Shown here: positions 1 to 8,213 of the stretch, piece by piece
Layout: each line of letters starts with the position of its first letter
Numbering within the stretch: the first letter of the stretch is position 1
Origin: Actinomycetota bacterium
GTDB taxonomy: Bacteria > Actinomycetota > Actinomycetes > Mycobacteriales > Pseudonocardiaceae
NCBI GenBank assembly: GCA_021324675.1
Contig: JAJPIR010000142.1
Location: 21,846 to 85,845 of the forward strand
Direction of reading: 5' to 3'
DNA length: 64,000 nt
Notes under the pieces: model-generated
Databases searched by the model: none
Told to the model about the DNA's origin: nothing
What the model saw: only the letters and a program-made list of their open reading frames with translations
Translations under genes and position numbers: made by a program

Positions 1-827
1 GACATGCAGGCGGGCAGCAGGGTGGCGCCGCCCAGGGCGGTGGTAATGCCGGTGCGGGCGGGAGCAATGCATGCGCCGCCGCCAGCCAGGTTCTGAACAA
101 GACACAGACCTACGCCGGTAAGCAGGTCACCACGACCGGAACGGTGGGCCAGGTCGTCGGCCCCCACGCCTTCACCGTGACCACCGGCGGCAACACCTCG
201 GGCGGCACGGCCCAAACGGTGCTTGCGGTGGAAAAAGAGACTGTGTCGCTGACCCCGGGCTCTTCCGTGGAGGTCACCGGGAAATTTGAGCCGACGTTCA
301 GCACCGACCAGGCGCAAGCCTTCACCGGGGGCACCCTCGACCAAGCCACCTTGACCGCCTACGACGGCAAGCCCTACATCCAGGCCGTGTTCGCCGGGCC
401 GGCCAGCGCCAACCTGAGCCGCAGCCAAGGCGGCATCTTGGGCATCGGCAGTAATGGCTGCGGCTCTGCCAACGAGGTTTTGAACGACACGCAGTCCTAC
501 ACCGGCCAGCAGGTCACGATTGCCGGAGCGGTCGGGCAGGTTGTTGGCCCGCATGCCTTCACGGTGACCGCCAGCGGCAACGCCCAGGGCGCCAAGCCGC
601 AAACGGTGCTTGCCGTGGCGAAGGAGACCACGTCGCTTACCGTGGGCTCCCCCGTGCAAGTCACCGGCATATTGCAACCCGCGTTCACGACCAACCAGGC
701 ACAGGCCTTCACCGGGGGCACCCTCGACCAGGCCGCATTGACCGCCTACGACGGCAAGCCCTACATCCAGGGCGTGTTCGCCGGGCCGGTCAGCGCCAAT
801 CTCAGCGGCGGCCAGGGGGCCGGCTAG
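1..827 (+). CDS. Secreted-type protein with a duplicated domain, 5' end outside window
   Basis: The reading frame is open from base 3 and no start is visible, so this is the C-terminal ~274 residues of a longer protein. A Gly/Gln/Ala-rich linker (bases 3-70) precedes two copies of a ~129-residue unit exactly 387 bases apart. Each copy contains VVGPHAFTV, a QTVLAV strand, VxVTG, and the block QAQAFTGGTLDQA with TAYDGKPYIQ. The pattern of short strands resembles OB-fold-like secreted domains of actinobacteria, but I cannot name a family. One Cys near the start of each copy (CAAAS, CGSAN) suggests structural cysteines. The gene converges on and overlaps the STAS gene by about 26 bases. Function unknown. 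Confidence 0.75.
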   Translation, partial: HAGGQQGGAAQGGGNAGAGGSNACAAASQVLNKTQTYAGKQVTTTGTVGQVVGPHAFTVTTGGNTSGGTAQTVLAVEKETVSLTPGSSVEVTGKFEPTFSTDQAQAFTGGTLDQATLTAYDGKPYIQAVFAGPASANLSRSQGGILGIGSNGCGSANEVLNDTQSYTGQQVTIAGAVGQVVGPHAFTVTASGNAQGAKPQTVLAVAKETTSLTVGSPVQVTGILQPAFTTNQAQAFTGGTLDQAALTAYDGKPYIQGVFAGPVSANLSGGQGAG

Positions 828-1305
828 GGCCGCTGACGCCGGAATGAGCGCGGGCACAGCGGCTCTCCGCGTGAGGGCGCCCGTTCCGGTGACCGCCGGT
901 GCATGGTGCCGCAGCTGGCAATCTGTCAAACAGACAGCCGAGTTTAGCTGCGTGCAGCGCGCGAGCCGCAGCGCGGCTCATGCCCCTGAGTTGCAATGTG
1001 GTGCCTTGGTGAGTAGCGGCTGCCTTAGTCTTGATCAACACGGTGAGTCCGGTCGCTCCCATGAAGGAGACCTGGCTGAGATCGACGATCAGACGTACAG
1101 GTCGGCTGGCAAGGGCTTTGTCGAGGTGGCTTTGCAGCGAGGGTCCGGTGAGCATGTCTACTTCACCGGCCACGCGGGTCACCACGATTGCCTGGTCGTG
1201 CTGCAGCACGGTGACCCGGAGTAGGTCAATGCCGCTGAGGTCGCAGGGGGATTGGGCACCCGAGACGAAATCGGCCGTCGGCTTAGGTGCGTTTTCGGCG
1301 GCCAT
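802..1305 (-). CDS. STAS-domain anti-sigma factor antagonist
   Basis: A 167-residue protein. The STAS core (about residues 25-125) has the pattern VVVTRVAGEVDMLTGPSL, LIVDLSQVSFMGATGLTVL and an LRGMS strand. STAS proteins of the SpoIIAA/RsbV type bind anti-sigma kinases and release a sigma factor when unphosphorylated. The usual phosphorylatable DSSG is here GATG, so Thr would be the acceptor. The start at 1305 is fixed by AGGAGG 4 bases upstream; longer in-frame starts have no such site. The last ~40 residues are Arg/Gly/Pro-rich and unlike STAS, and run into the convergent gene. No RsbW-like kinase or sigma factor is nearby. Confidence 0.85.
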   Translation of the reverse strand: MAAENAPKPTADFVSGAQSPCDLSGIDLLRVTVLQHDQAIVVTRVAGEVDMLTGPSLQSHLDKALASRPVRLIVDLSQVSFMGATGLTVLIKTKAAATHQGTTLQLRGMSRAAARALHAAKLGCLFDRLPAAAPCTGGHRNGRPHAESRCARAHSGVSGPSRPPGRR

Positions 1306-1589
1306 GAAACCTCCTGCCCTGACGAGCGCGCTTCGCGTCGGCGGCGCGCTCGCCACCACCGTGCTCCACCTCCTGATCAAAAACAACAAAAGTTAGCAAA
1401 ATTTTCCCTCTCCGGGTCAACAAGGTCGCCAGCAGGCGCTCAGGTTCGTGATGCTGACCGCCTGCGGCATCACTCACGGGTCGCGTCCAAGGGCGCGATC
1501 ACCTCGGCGATGTCCAACACCTGGCGGTGCTGATCACCTTCGGTCGCCACCACGTCTGTGGCCACTAGGGGCGCGCGTCACCTGCTGTG

Positions 1590-1930
1590 GGCAGCCTTTG
1601 CAGATCACTATCGGTGCCGTCGACCTGTGGTGTGGGTCGCGCCCGGGTCCGTTGAGCCAACCGTGACTGGACGCGGAGGTCGTCGTGCCCAGCCGTGTCG
1701 TCTCCCCCACCAAGCCGTGACCGTCCTGGTCCCACGCTCGGGTGGACTCGCAGGTCCTCGGATATCTGCGCGCCAATGCCCAAAGCAGATCGGCAAGCTG
1801 TATCTGTGACCTCGATGGGGTTTTTATAGACGGTGGGGCGATGGCCCTGTTGATGTGCGCCGAGCTGGCACGACCCGGGTTGCAGTTCTTGTCCGTGGAA
1901 CAGGACAACCAGCTGTTCACCCGGGTTGAA
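1590..1930 (+). pseudogene. Decayed STAS-like remnant
   Basis: One plus-strand frame reads like a STAS domain but has in-frame stops at 1664 and near 1717. After the second stop it continues [14 protein letters not shown], then [17 protein letters not shown], then [16 protein letters not shown]. This matches the spacing of a STAS sheet-helix pattern (xVDLxGVxFIDxxGxxALL). No start codon with a ribosome site is apparent. It lies next to the intact STAS gene on the opposite strand, so it may be an old paralogue. The call is by eye and weak. Confidence 0.3.
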
Positions 1931-2003
1931 CGCCTTTTCTTACTGGCTCTTTTTGTAAATTCACACCGTCATACGCTGCGCTCATCGAGGCTTACGTATG
2001 AAA

Positions 2004-2037
2004 TCAGGGGTCACCCCGTGGCCGAGGCGACCCCTGA
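2004..2037 (-). terminator. Hairpin downstream of the 2053-2454 gene
   Basis: TCAGGGGTC (2004-2012) and GACCCCTGA (2029-2037) form a perfect 9-bp inverted repeat with a 16-base loop, 16 bases past the minus-strand stop. There is no U-tract, which is usual for actinobacterial terminators. Confidence 0.55.
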
Positions 2038-2052
2038 CGCTGCGCCCGGCGC

Positions 2053-2454
2053 TCAGCTGCTCTGTAATACTTCTGGACTGTCCGGGTGGGCATTCTTCGT
2101 GCGGCCACCGACGCCGATATCCAACTGGTCAGACACGTGCGCTTCGTGTGAGCGACCGTACATCTTCTCGTTGCCTCGGTTGCCTTTGGAGACTCCTACA
2201 CCCAGTGGACTGGCTGCGGTGGTATCGGTCGCTGAAACACCCTCACGTTCGGCTTGGGAAATCTGCCGAGGGCCCGCCACGGTGCCCTCACCCATCTTCT
2301 GTGGGTCCCTGGCCAGGTCGGCTTGGCTTGGCCCGCTGGTCTGACGGCCCTCATACGGGGGAACGAGGCCTCCAGGCACTTGCTTGCCTCCCGTATAGGC
2401 ATTCGGTTCCCGAGGAAGGGGTGCCTTCGCCGGATGAATAGGCTGCTCGCTCAT
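2053..2454 (-). CDS. Small disordered protein, paralogue of 22950-23366
   Basis: A 133-residue Pro/Gly/Ser/Asp-rich protein without a predicted fold. It is supported as real by a clear paralogue at 22950-23366. Shared in the same order: PREP, a GG..PGG segment, PPYE.RQ, GPR..S.AE..G, a DT stretch, a PLGVG-like turn, YGRS.EA and a final DPDSP. The start at 2454 follows AAGGAG by 10 bases, and the same AAGGAGCC context precedes the paralogue. Function unknown; low-complexity hydrophilic composition of this kind is often seen in stress-associated proteins, but nothing here proves that. Confidence 0.75.
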   Translation of the reverse strand: MSEQPIHPAKAPLPREPNAYTGGKQVPGGLVPPYEGRQTSGPSQADLARDPQKMGEGTVAGPRQISQAEREGVSATDTTAASPLGVGVSKGNRGNEKMYGRSHEAHVSDQLDIGVGGRTKNAHPDSPEVLQSS

Positions 2455-2992
2455 ACTGTTCTGGCTCCTTCGCATTTCTCATCGACTGCTGAACTTCGAA
2501 GTAGCCGGGCAACTCATCGCAATCGACACCATCTCCTACGGCTCGATCGCATCTTATAGTCTACCCGTTCGACGCACCGGCAAACGACAAGAAGCCGCTG
2601 AGACGCAGTTCCGGCGATGCGGCAGAATGTGAAAAATTTCTCATCATCCGTCTGCGTTACACCACGCCTCGATACGTGTGATATAATTTTGCTTCGGGTC
2701 TTTGCGCACTTTGCTGGGTTACTTCGGATAAGATCGATACCGCTTCAGCGACAGCCTAGTTCCCGTCCTAGCCGTAACCCGCAGAGTTGGGGACCGCAGC
2801 GACGATCACCGTCATCCGGTGGTTCAGGTCGGAGATCAAACCCTTACGAGCGTAGCGGGATGAGATCCGCTTCGAGTCGACGTAGATGAGCGCAACCGTG
2901 AGACCGGCCCACAATGATGTCCCACCGCCGGGAGTTTCTCGGTGGTACATCTAGCGAGGTGTTTTGATCCAGAACGCGGTGGAGGGGTTACG
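2455..2992. other. 538-base intergenic region
   Basis: No convincing gene. Less GC-rich than the surroundings, especially 2620-2720, and it holds the promoter-like site at 2657-2687. Short open frames here have no ribosome site and Arg/Ser-rich out-of-frame composition. Confidence 0.5.
2657..2687 (+). promoter_or_regulatory. Extended -10 promoter candidate
   Basis: TTACAC (2657-2662) and TGATATAAT (2679-2687) form a -35/extended -10 pair with a 19-base spacer. The -10 matches the consensus TGnTATAAT exactly, rare in this GC-rich window. It would drive transcription toward the OsmC-methyltransferase gene, leaving a leader of about 300 bases. Confidence 0.4.
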
Positions 2993-4249
2993 GTGTCCGA
3001 AGATGGCGTTCACCGGTACTGGGCTCGGTGCCATTGGGAAGGCTCGACCGGCGCCGGTTATGACGCCTACGACCGGGCGCACCGGGGTGTCGTGGTGCCC
3101 GCGAGGAACCCGATCGACCTCAGCTCGGATCCCGCCTTTCTCGGCGATTCGCAGCGATGCAACCCCGAGCAGCTGCTCGTGCTGGCGGCGTCCTCATGCC
3201 AGTTGCTGTCGTTCCTGGCTGTGGCTGCTCGTGCCCGTATCGACGTACGTGGCTACGACGACGAGGCCGAAGGCGTCATGCCCGAGAGTGTCAAGCCGGT
3301 CCGGCTGACCGCGATCCGGCTGCGTCCGACGATCACCGTGGGGTCCGGGCACAGCCCCGAGCGCCTGGCTCACCTGGTCGAGGTAGCACATCGAGAGTGC
3401 TACATCGCCAACAGCCTGGCTTGCGAGGTCGCCGTCGAGCCGACCTTCCGGGTGCTGGGTTACGCCTTCGGGGACAACGAAGTCGCCCGCCAGCGGCTGA
3501 CGCTGCTGGCCGAGGTGTTCAATCCCAGCTCCCGCCCGCTGCTCGTCGAGCATGCTCCGCCTCGGGTACGGCTCGCCGTCGATCTTGGTTGCGGGCCAGG
3601 CGCGACGACTTGCCTGGTCGCCGAGGTCACAGCAGCCGAGCGCACCGTCGGGCTGGATTCCTCGCTCTCGTTCCTTGCCGCCGCCCGGGCAGCGTACGCG
3701 GGCGGCGGCAAGGAGTTCATCGAGCACGACGTGACGCGCACGCCGTTTCCCGCCCCGGTCAGCGCCGCGGATGTCATCTTCGCCCGGTTCCTGCTCGCGC
3801 ACCTGCCTGATCTGGCCGGCGCACTGTCGGCATGGCTGGCGCAGCTAAGCCCGCTCGGAGTCCTCGTCCTCGAAGAAACCGAAACGATCGAGACCGCCAA
3901 TCCGGTGTTCCGCCGCTACCTCGCCCTGGCCGAAAAGCTCCTCGCTACCCGTGGCGCCACGCTGCATCCCGGTGCCGCCCTCGCCAAGCTCGCCACGTCG
4001 GCACCGGCACGGGTGCTGGCCAGCCAGATCCGCCAGGTCGATGTGCCCGCCGACCGCGCTGCTGAGCTGTTCGCCCTCAACCTCGCAGCCTGGCGGTCCG
4101 ACCCTGCGCTCGAGAAGGCACCCCAAGAGCTGGATCGCCTCGCCGGCGACCTGGATGAACTGCGCATGACTGATTCGGGCACGACGGGCCTGGGCCAGCA
4201 GGTCAGCTGGCACCTCCGGCAGCTGGCGCTGGCCCCTGCCGTTGAGTGA
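2993..4249 (+). CDS. OsmC-like peroxidase fused to SAM-dependent methyltransferase
   Basis: A 418-residue two-domain protein. Residues 1-155 are OsmC/Ohr-like: DPAFLGDSQRCNPEQLL is followed by the two family cysteines C69 (ASSCQLL) and C136 (HRECYIAN), which reduce hydroperoxides in OsmC proteins. Residues from about 165 on are a class I methyltransferase, with motif I VDLGCGPG at 196-203, an acidic GLDSS after strand 2 and the HDVTRTPFP and LLAHLPD segments typical of UbiE-like enzymes. The GTG start at 2993 is preceded by GGAGGGG 5 bases upstream. The next gene overlaps by 4 bases, suggesting coupling. Both domains look intact. I do not know a characterised protein with this pairing; the methyl acceptor is unknown. 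Confidence 0.85.
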   Translation: MSEDGVHRYWARCHWEGSTGAGYDAYDRAHRGVVVPARNPIDLSSDPAFLGDSQRCNPEQLLVLAASSCQLLSFLAVAARARIDVRGYDDEAEGVMPESVKPVRLTAIRLRPTITVGSGHSPERLAHLVEVAHRECYIANSLACEVAVEPTFRVLGYAFGDNEVARQRLTLLAEVFNPSSRPLLVEHAPPRVRLAVDLGCGPGATTCLVAEVTAAERTVGLDSSLSFLAAARAAYAGGGKEFIEHDVTRTPFPAPVSAADVIFARFLLAHLPDLAGALSAWLAQLSPLGVLVLEETETIETANPVFRRYLALAEKLLATRGATLHPGAALAKLATSAPARVLASQIRQVDVPADRAAELFALNLAAWRSDPALEKAPQELDRLAGDLDELRMTDSGTTGLGQQVSWHLRQLALAPAVE

Positions 4250-4914
4250 CCCAGCCGGTGCCGGCGGTTGTGCGTACGGTTGACGTCATGGACAGCGGGT
4301 GCCTGGCAGAGATCACATCAGAGGCGCAGCTGCGGGAGATTGTCGGCGAGCCGCTTGCCCGCGTCGTCAACAAGGAACGACGGTCCCTGCACGACTACGA
4401 CAAACAGTGGCTGGCCAACTCGCCATTGTGCCTGGTTGGAACGTCGGGCGCAGATGGCAGCTGCGACGTCTCGCCGAAGGGCGACCCACCTGGGTTCACC
4501 ATCGTGCTTGACGACACGACGATCGCCATTCCCGAGCGGCCCGGCAATCGCCGCATCGACGGTTTCCGCAATATCCTGGCCAATCCACACGTCGGCTTGC
4601 TGTACCTCATTCCTGGCCGGGCCGATACCTTGCGGATCAACGGTCGTGCGCGGCTGGTACGCGAGGCACCGTTCTTCAACCAGATGACCGTCAAGGGCCA
4701 CCGGCCGCTGCTGGCGCTCATCGTCGAGATCGACCAGATCTTCTACCACTGCCCCAAAGCGTTCCTGCGCTCGCAGCTGTGGCAACCCAGCACGTGGAAC
4801 CCCACCGCGGCACCGTCCAAGGCGAAGATTGCCCACCTGCTGGAACGTCCCGGCGACAGCCTGGAACACCTCGAGCACTACTACGGCCCCGCCTACGCCA
4901 CCCGCCTGTACTGA
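4246..4914 (+). CDS. PPOX-type flavoprotein, MSMEG_1061-like
   Basis: A 222-residue member of the pyridoxamine 5'-phosphate oxidase-like split-barrel flavoproteins. Recognisable blocks are DYDKQWLANSPLCLVGTSG, DVSPKGDPPGF, the FMN-contacting IPERPGNRRIDGFRNIL and NPHVGLLYLIPG, then LRINGRARLV. The family binds FMN or F420 and acts on small molecules; the substrate is unknown. The GTG start overlaps the upstream stop (GTGA), consistent with translational coupling to the OsmC-methyltransferase. An ATG at 4288 is an alternative start just before the first conserved helix. Confidence 0.85.
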   Translation: MTQPVPAVVRTVDVMDSGCLAEITSEAQLREIVGEPLARVVNKERRSLHDYDKQWLANSPLCLVGTSGADGSCDVSPKGDPPGFTIVLDDTTIAIPERPGNRRIDGFRNILANPHVGLLYLIPGRADTLRINGRARLVREAPFFNQMTVKGHRPLLALIVEIDQIFYHCPKAFLRSQLWQPSTWNPTAAPSKAKIAHLLERPGDSLEHLEHYYGPAYATRLY

Positions 4915-4934
4915 CCCGACTGACACCCGCCCTC

Positions 4935-5002
4935 ACCGCAGTCTGGATGCAGAACGCGGTAAAAAGCGGCCTGAAAACCGCGGTCTGCATCCAGACTGCG
5001 GT
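4935..5002. repeat. Nested palindromic element, copy 1
   Basis: Arms 4935-4960 and 4977-5002 are complementary at 25 of 26 positions around a 16-base loop. The outer part, GCAGTCTGGATGCAGA, is shared with the element at 17247-17310, although the two loops and inner arms differ. It fills the gap between the PPOX stop and the P450 ribosome site. Confidence 0.85.
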
Positions 5003-5022
5003 TCGGACAGGTAGGAGTGATC

Positions 5023-6201
5023 ATGAACGCCAGCGTCGCGCCCGGTTTGGATGACGGTGGGCAGAAGCTGCTGCTCTGGCTGCGCATGATGCGCGATGAG
5101 CAGCCGGTGTGGCGCGACGCGTACGGCATCTGGCATGTGTTCCGCTACGCCGACGTGGCTCGCGCAATCTCCGACTCACGGGTTTTCTCGTCCGATCTGG
5201 GCCGGGTGTTCCCGCTCGGGGAGAAATTCTCTCAAGGAAACTTGCTTCGCACCGATCCGCCACGCCATCACACGCTGCGCCGGCTGGTCGGCGCGGCATT
5301 TAGCCCGAGGGTTGTCACCGGGCTCGCCCCGCGTATCGCCGAGGTCACCCATGAGCTACTCGATGCCACTGGCGGCACCGACGAGTTCGATCTCGTCTCC
5401 GCACTGGCCTACCCGCTGCCGGTGACCGTGATCGCCGAGCTGCTCGGGCTGCCGATCTCTGACCGGGAGCTGTTCCGGGCCTGGGCTGATCGGCTGTTCA
5501 ACCGGGACATCGCCGACCCGAACGATCCGGAGTTGGCTCGCAAGATCGACGAGGCCAGCGCGGACATGCTCGCTTACCTGCGGAACCACTGCGCCGATCG
5601 GCGGGCGCATCCGCGACAAGACCTCATCAGCAAGCTGGCCACGGTGGAGGTCGATGGTGAGCGGCTGTCCGATGAGGAGGTGGTGAACTTCTCCATGGTG
5701 CTGCTGCTGGCCGGGCACATCACCACGACGGCGCTGCTCGGCAACACGGTGCTGTGCATGGACGAGCACCCGGAGGTGTGGGCACAGATGCACGTTGACC
5801 GATCCCTCATCGAACCCACGATTGAAGAGGTACTGCGGTACCGCCCGTCATTCACCCAGGTCGGCCGGGTCACCATGGCCGACACCGAAGTCGCCGGGCA
5901 GGTCATCCCAGCCGATGCGCTCGTCTCGCCGTGGCTGCTGTCCGCCAACCGAGACGAGCGTGAATTCGCCGACCCGGACCGGTTCGACATCCGCCGCAGC
6001 GGCAATCATCATTTGGCCTTCGGCCATGGCATCCATTTCTGTATTGGCCAGCTGCTGGCCCGTCTGGAAGGCAGGATCGCGGTGGGCGTGCTGCTGGACC
6101 GTTACGCCGAAATTCAGTTGGTTCCCGGGAGGCTGTTGGAGTTTTATAGCCGCGGTATCTTCGCCGCCCGTGAGGTCCCGGTATCCGTACGACCCGCCTG
6201 A
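5023..6201 (+). CDS. Cytochrome P450
   Basis: A 392-residue soluble bacterial P450. I-helix oxygen-binding segment LLLAGHITTTALL, ExxR as EVLRYRP, and the heme loop FGHGIHFCIGQ with the thiolate Cys near residue 340. Length and the absence of a membrane anchor fit the CYP105/CYP107-type class fed by separate ferredoxin and reductase, neither of which is nearby. ATG at 5023 is chosen because AGGAG ends 5 bases upstream; a GTG two codons earlier overlaps that site. The palindrome at 4935-5002 ends about 10 bases before the ribosome site. Substrate unknown. Confidence 0.93.
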   Translation: MNASVAPGLDDGGQKLLLWLRMMRDEQPVWRDAYGIWHVFRYADVARAISDSRVFSSDLGRVFPLGEKFSQGNLLRTDPPRHHTLRRLVGAAFSPRVVTGLAPRIAEVTHELLDATGGTDEFDLVSALAYPLPVTVIAELLGLPISDRELFRAWADRLFNRDIADPNDPELARKIDEASADMLAYLRNHCADRRAHPRQDLISKLATVEVDGERLSDEEVVNFSMVLLLAGHITTTALLGNTVLCMDEHPEVWAQMHVDRSLIEPTIEEVLRYRPSFTQVGRVTMADTEVAGQVIPADALVSPWLLSANRDEREFADPDRFDIRRSGNHHLAFGHGIHFCIGQLLARLEGRIAVGVLLDRYAEIQLVPGRLLEFYSRGIFAAREVPVSVRPA

Positions 6202-6221
6202 GACACGCTAAGGAGACCGCC

Positions 6222-7109
6222 ATGGCAGCGCCTTTTTATCTTTCTATCCAGGGCAGCCTGGTTATCGTGGGTTACGAGCCGGATGGGGACTCGGTTCGTT
6301 TCATCGCTGATAACCCGTCGCACTATGATCAGCTGCAGCGGGCCGATCGAATCCGTCCCTCTCAACATGATGGCAGCGTTCAGCTTCGCTTCGAGGGAGT
6401 CGATGCGCCTGAGCTGCACTACGGTACTGCCGCGCAGCCGCTCGGTGACACGGCGCGAGATGCGCTGCTGGACTGGATCGGCTTCACCGATATCAACTTC
6501 GACCCGAATTCCAAGACCCGGGTTCGCAGGGCCACGCCGACCTCGGTGCGCGCGGCCATCCTCACCCAGATGGCAGAGGTCAATGGCCGGCCAGTCGCTT
6601 ACGTGCTCGTCGAAGCCAGCGGCAACCTGCCGGCGGATGGTACTTGGGTCAATGTCGACGAGACGTTGCTCGACCAGACCCTGAATGTGCGGCTGCTCTC
6701 GGAAGGGCAGGCCTATTACACGGTGTATACCTCAACGCCGGTGAGTCACCGCCGTCTTTTCCAGGCAGTGGCCGGCGACGCCCGCACGAAGGAGTTGGGA
6801 GTCTGGGGCCAGGACAGCACAGCCGACTTCGTACTGGTGGATCAATCATCCATCAGCCCTGGTGGCCAGCTCATCTTGCCGAAGCTCTTCCGGCGGTGCA
6901 CGGACTACCTCAAGGCGGTGCGCAAGGGATTCACCGGCAATCTCGGTGACTGGCTGCTGGCCAGTTCAGCCACGCCGACCCGGGACGAAAATGACCGGGT
7001 CCTGGTGCACGACACCATCGAAGTGCATCTGAGCGACCTCATTGTGCAGCGCAACCAGCACATCGCGTTCCAAGGTGACTTGCTCGACATCACCTTCGTG
7101 GAGAAGTGA
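6222..7109 (+). CDS. Staphylococcal nuclease-like protein
   Basis: A 295-residue protein whose first ~200 residues follow the SNase (thermonuclease) fold. GDSVRF corresponds to the first metal-binding Asp. LRFEGVDAPE supplies Arg56, Asp61 and Glu64 in the spacing of R35, D40 and E43 of S. aureus nuclease. NGRPVAYV supplies Arg123, equivalent to R87. A block resembling VNxxL..G.A...., then a C-terminal ELGVWG, ends the domain. The key residues are therefore all present. Unusually, there is no signal peptide and about 90 extra C-terminal residues of unknown fold. AAGGAG precedes the ATG. It follows the P450 by 20 bases in the same direction. A non-nuclease role of the fold cannot be excluded. 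Confidence 0.7.
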   Translation: MAAPFYLSIQGSLVIVGYEPDGDSVRFIADNPSHYDQLQRADRIRPSQHDGSVQLRFEGVDAPELHYGTAAQPLGDTARDALLDWIGFTDINFDPNSKTRVRRATPTSVRAAILTQMAEVNGRPVAYVLVEASGNLPADGTWVNVDETLLDQTLNVRLLSEGQAYYTVYTSTPVSHRRLFQAVAGDARTKELGVWGQDSTADFVLVDQSSISPGGQLILPKLFRRCTDYLKAVRKGFTGNLGDWLLASSATPTRDENDRVLVHDTIEVHLSDLIVQRNQHIAFQGDLLDITFVEK

Positions 7110-7127
7110 TTCGTAGATAGATAAGCA

Positions 7128-8030
7128 GTGGGCTGGACTGAGATTGACGCCCGCCGAGCGGCGGCAGCCATGTGCGAGCAGGCCGGCCTGCCGGGGCGCA
7201 ACCTCGAACTGCTGCGCTTTGGCAGCAATGCGGTATTCGGTGTCGACACGTCGCACGTGCTGCGGGTTATGCGGCCTGGCACCAGCGAATTGGACGTACA
7301 CCGGGAGATCGATCTTGCCGGTGAATTCAGCCGGCTTGAGATCCCTACCGTCCTTCTTAGCGATGTGGCGCAGCCACTGAAGGCACTGGATTGCTTCGGC
7401 ACGGTATGGGAACGCCTCGCAGAACCGCACCAAGATAACCTTTACGACGTTTACCGTGCGTTAGGGCGGCTTATGCGTCTGTTTCACCAACGCACTGCCG
7501 GGTTGCAGGTACCGCTAGAACCGTGGCGCCAGCTCGCGTTATCCGATCAGCGATTGATCCAATGTAAGCAACACTACGCACCCGAAGATGTCAGGATGCT
7601 CACCCAGTGGTCCGAGCGGATCGCCAGTGAACTGCATCCGGTGCAGCCGGTGTTACCTGCGGGTGTCATCCACGGCCAGGCCGAAGTGGGAAACGTTCTA
7701 TTCCGCGCAGGCCAGCCGGTGCTCATCGACTTCGAGCAGGTGTCCATCGGGCCACGCGAATGGGACCTGGTGCACACTTCTGTCGCGGTCGCCCGTTTCG
7801 GCCGGCCCGAACGGTGCTACCGCAATTTTGCCGAAGCCTACGGTTTCGACGTGCGCACCTGGAACGGCTACGAAACGCACCGCCGGCTGTGGGAAATGTG
7901 CGCCACCACATGGCTCATGCAACATGATCACCGTAGCCGGAGAGTCCGCCAGGAGATCGAGCTACGCTTGCGAACCTGGCGCGATGATGACCCAGAGACG
8001 CGGTGGTCCGGCGTACTCGAACGGCAGTGA
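7128..8030 (+). CDS. APH-fold phosphotransferase-like protein with altered catalytic loop
   Basis: A 300-residue protein of the aminoglycoside phosphotransferase/choline kinase-like fold. The catalytic loop reads H182-G-Q184-A-E-V-G-N189, where the family has HGDxxxxN. The catalytic Asp is therefore Gln, while the metal-binding DFE (Asp201) and the following GPREWDL helix are kept. The N-lobe has FGSNAVFGV, a weak glycine-loop match. The protein could be a pseudokinase or use another base. GTG start 18 bases after the nuclease-like gene, without a strong ribosome site. Last gene of the plus-strand run that begins at 2993. Confidence 0.75.
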   Translation: MGWTEIDARRAAAAMCEQAGLPGRNLELLRFGSNAVFGVDTSHVLRVMRPGTSELDVHREIDLAGEFSRLEIPTVLLSDVAQPLKALDCFGTVWERLAEPHQDNLYDVYRALGRLMRLFHQRTAGLQVPLEPWRQLALSDQRLIQCKQHYAPEDVRMLTQWSERIASELHPVQPVLPAGVIHGQAEVGNVLFRAGQPVLIDFEQVSIGPREWDLVHTSVAVARFGRPERCYRNFAEAYGFDVRTWNGYETHRRLWEMCATTWLMQHDHRSRRVRQEIELRLRTWRDDDPETRWSGVLERQ

Positions 8031-8213
8031 CCTCAGTGACGGACGTCAGACCGGGTGCCGCCATCACCGCAGCCGCGAAGATGCGCTCGACATCCGCCTC
8101 TGCGTCCTCACGGTCGTCGGTCATATCCGGCTTGTGCCTGGCGTCGACGGAAAGCGACGAGTGCCCACGATGCAGGGATGAGTGAAGCAATGATAGAAAA
8201 ATACCTCGCTGGC

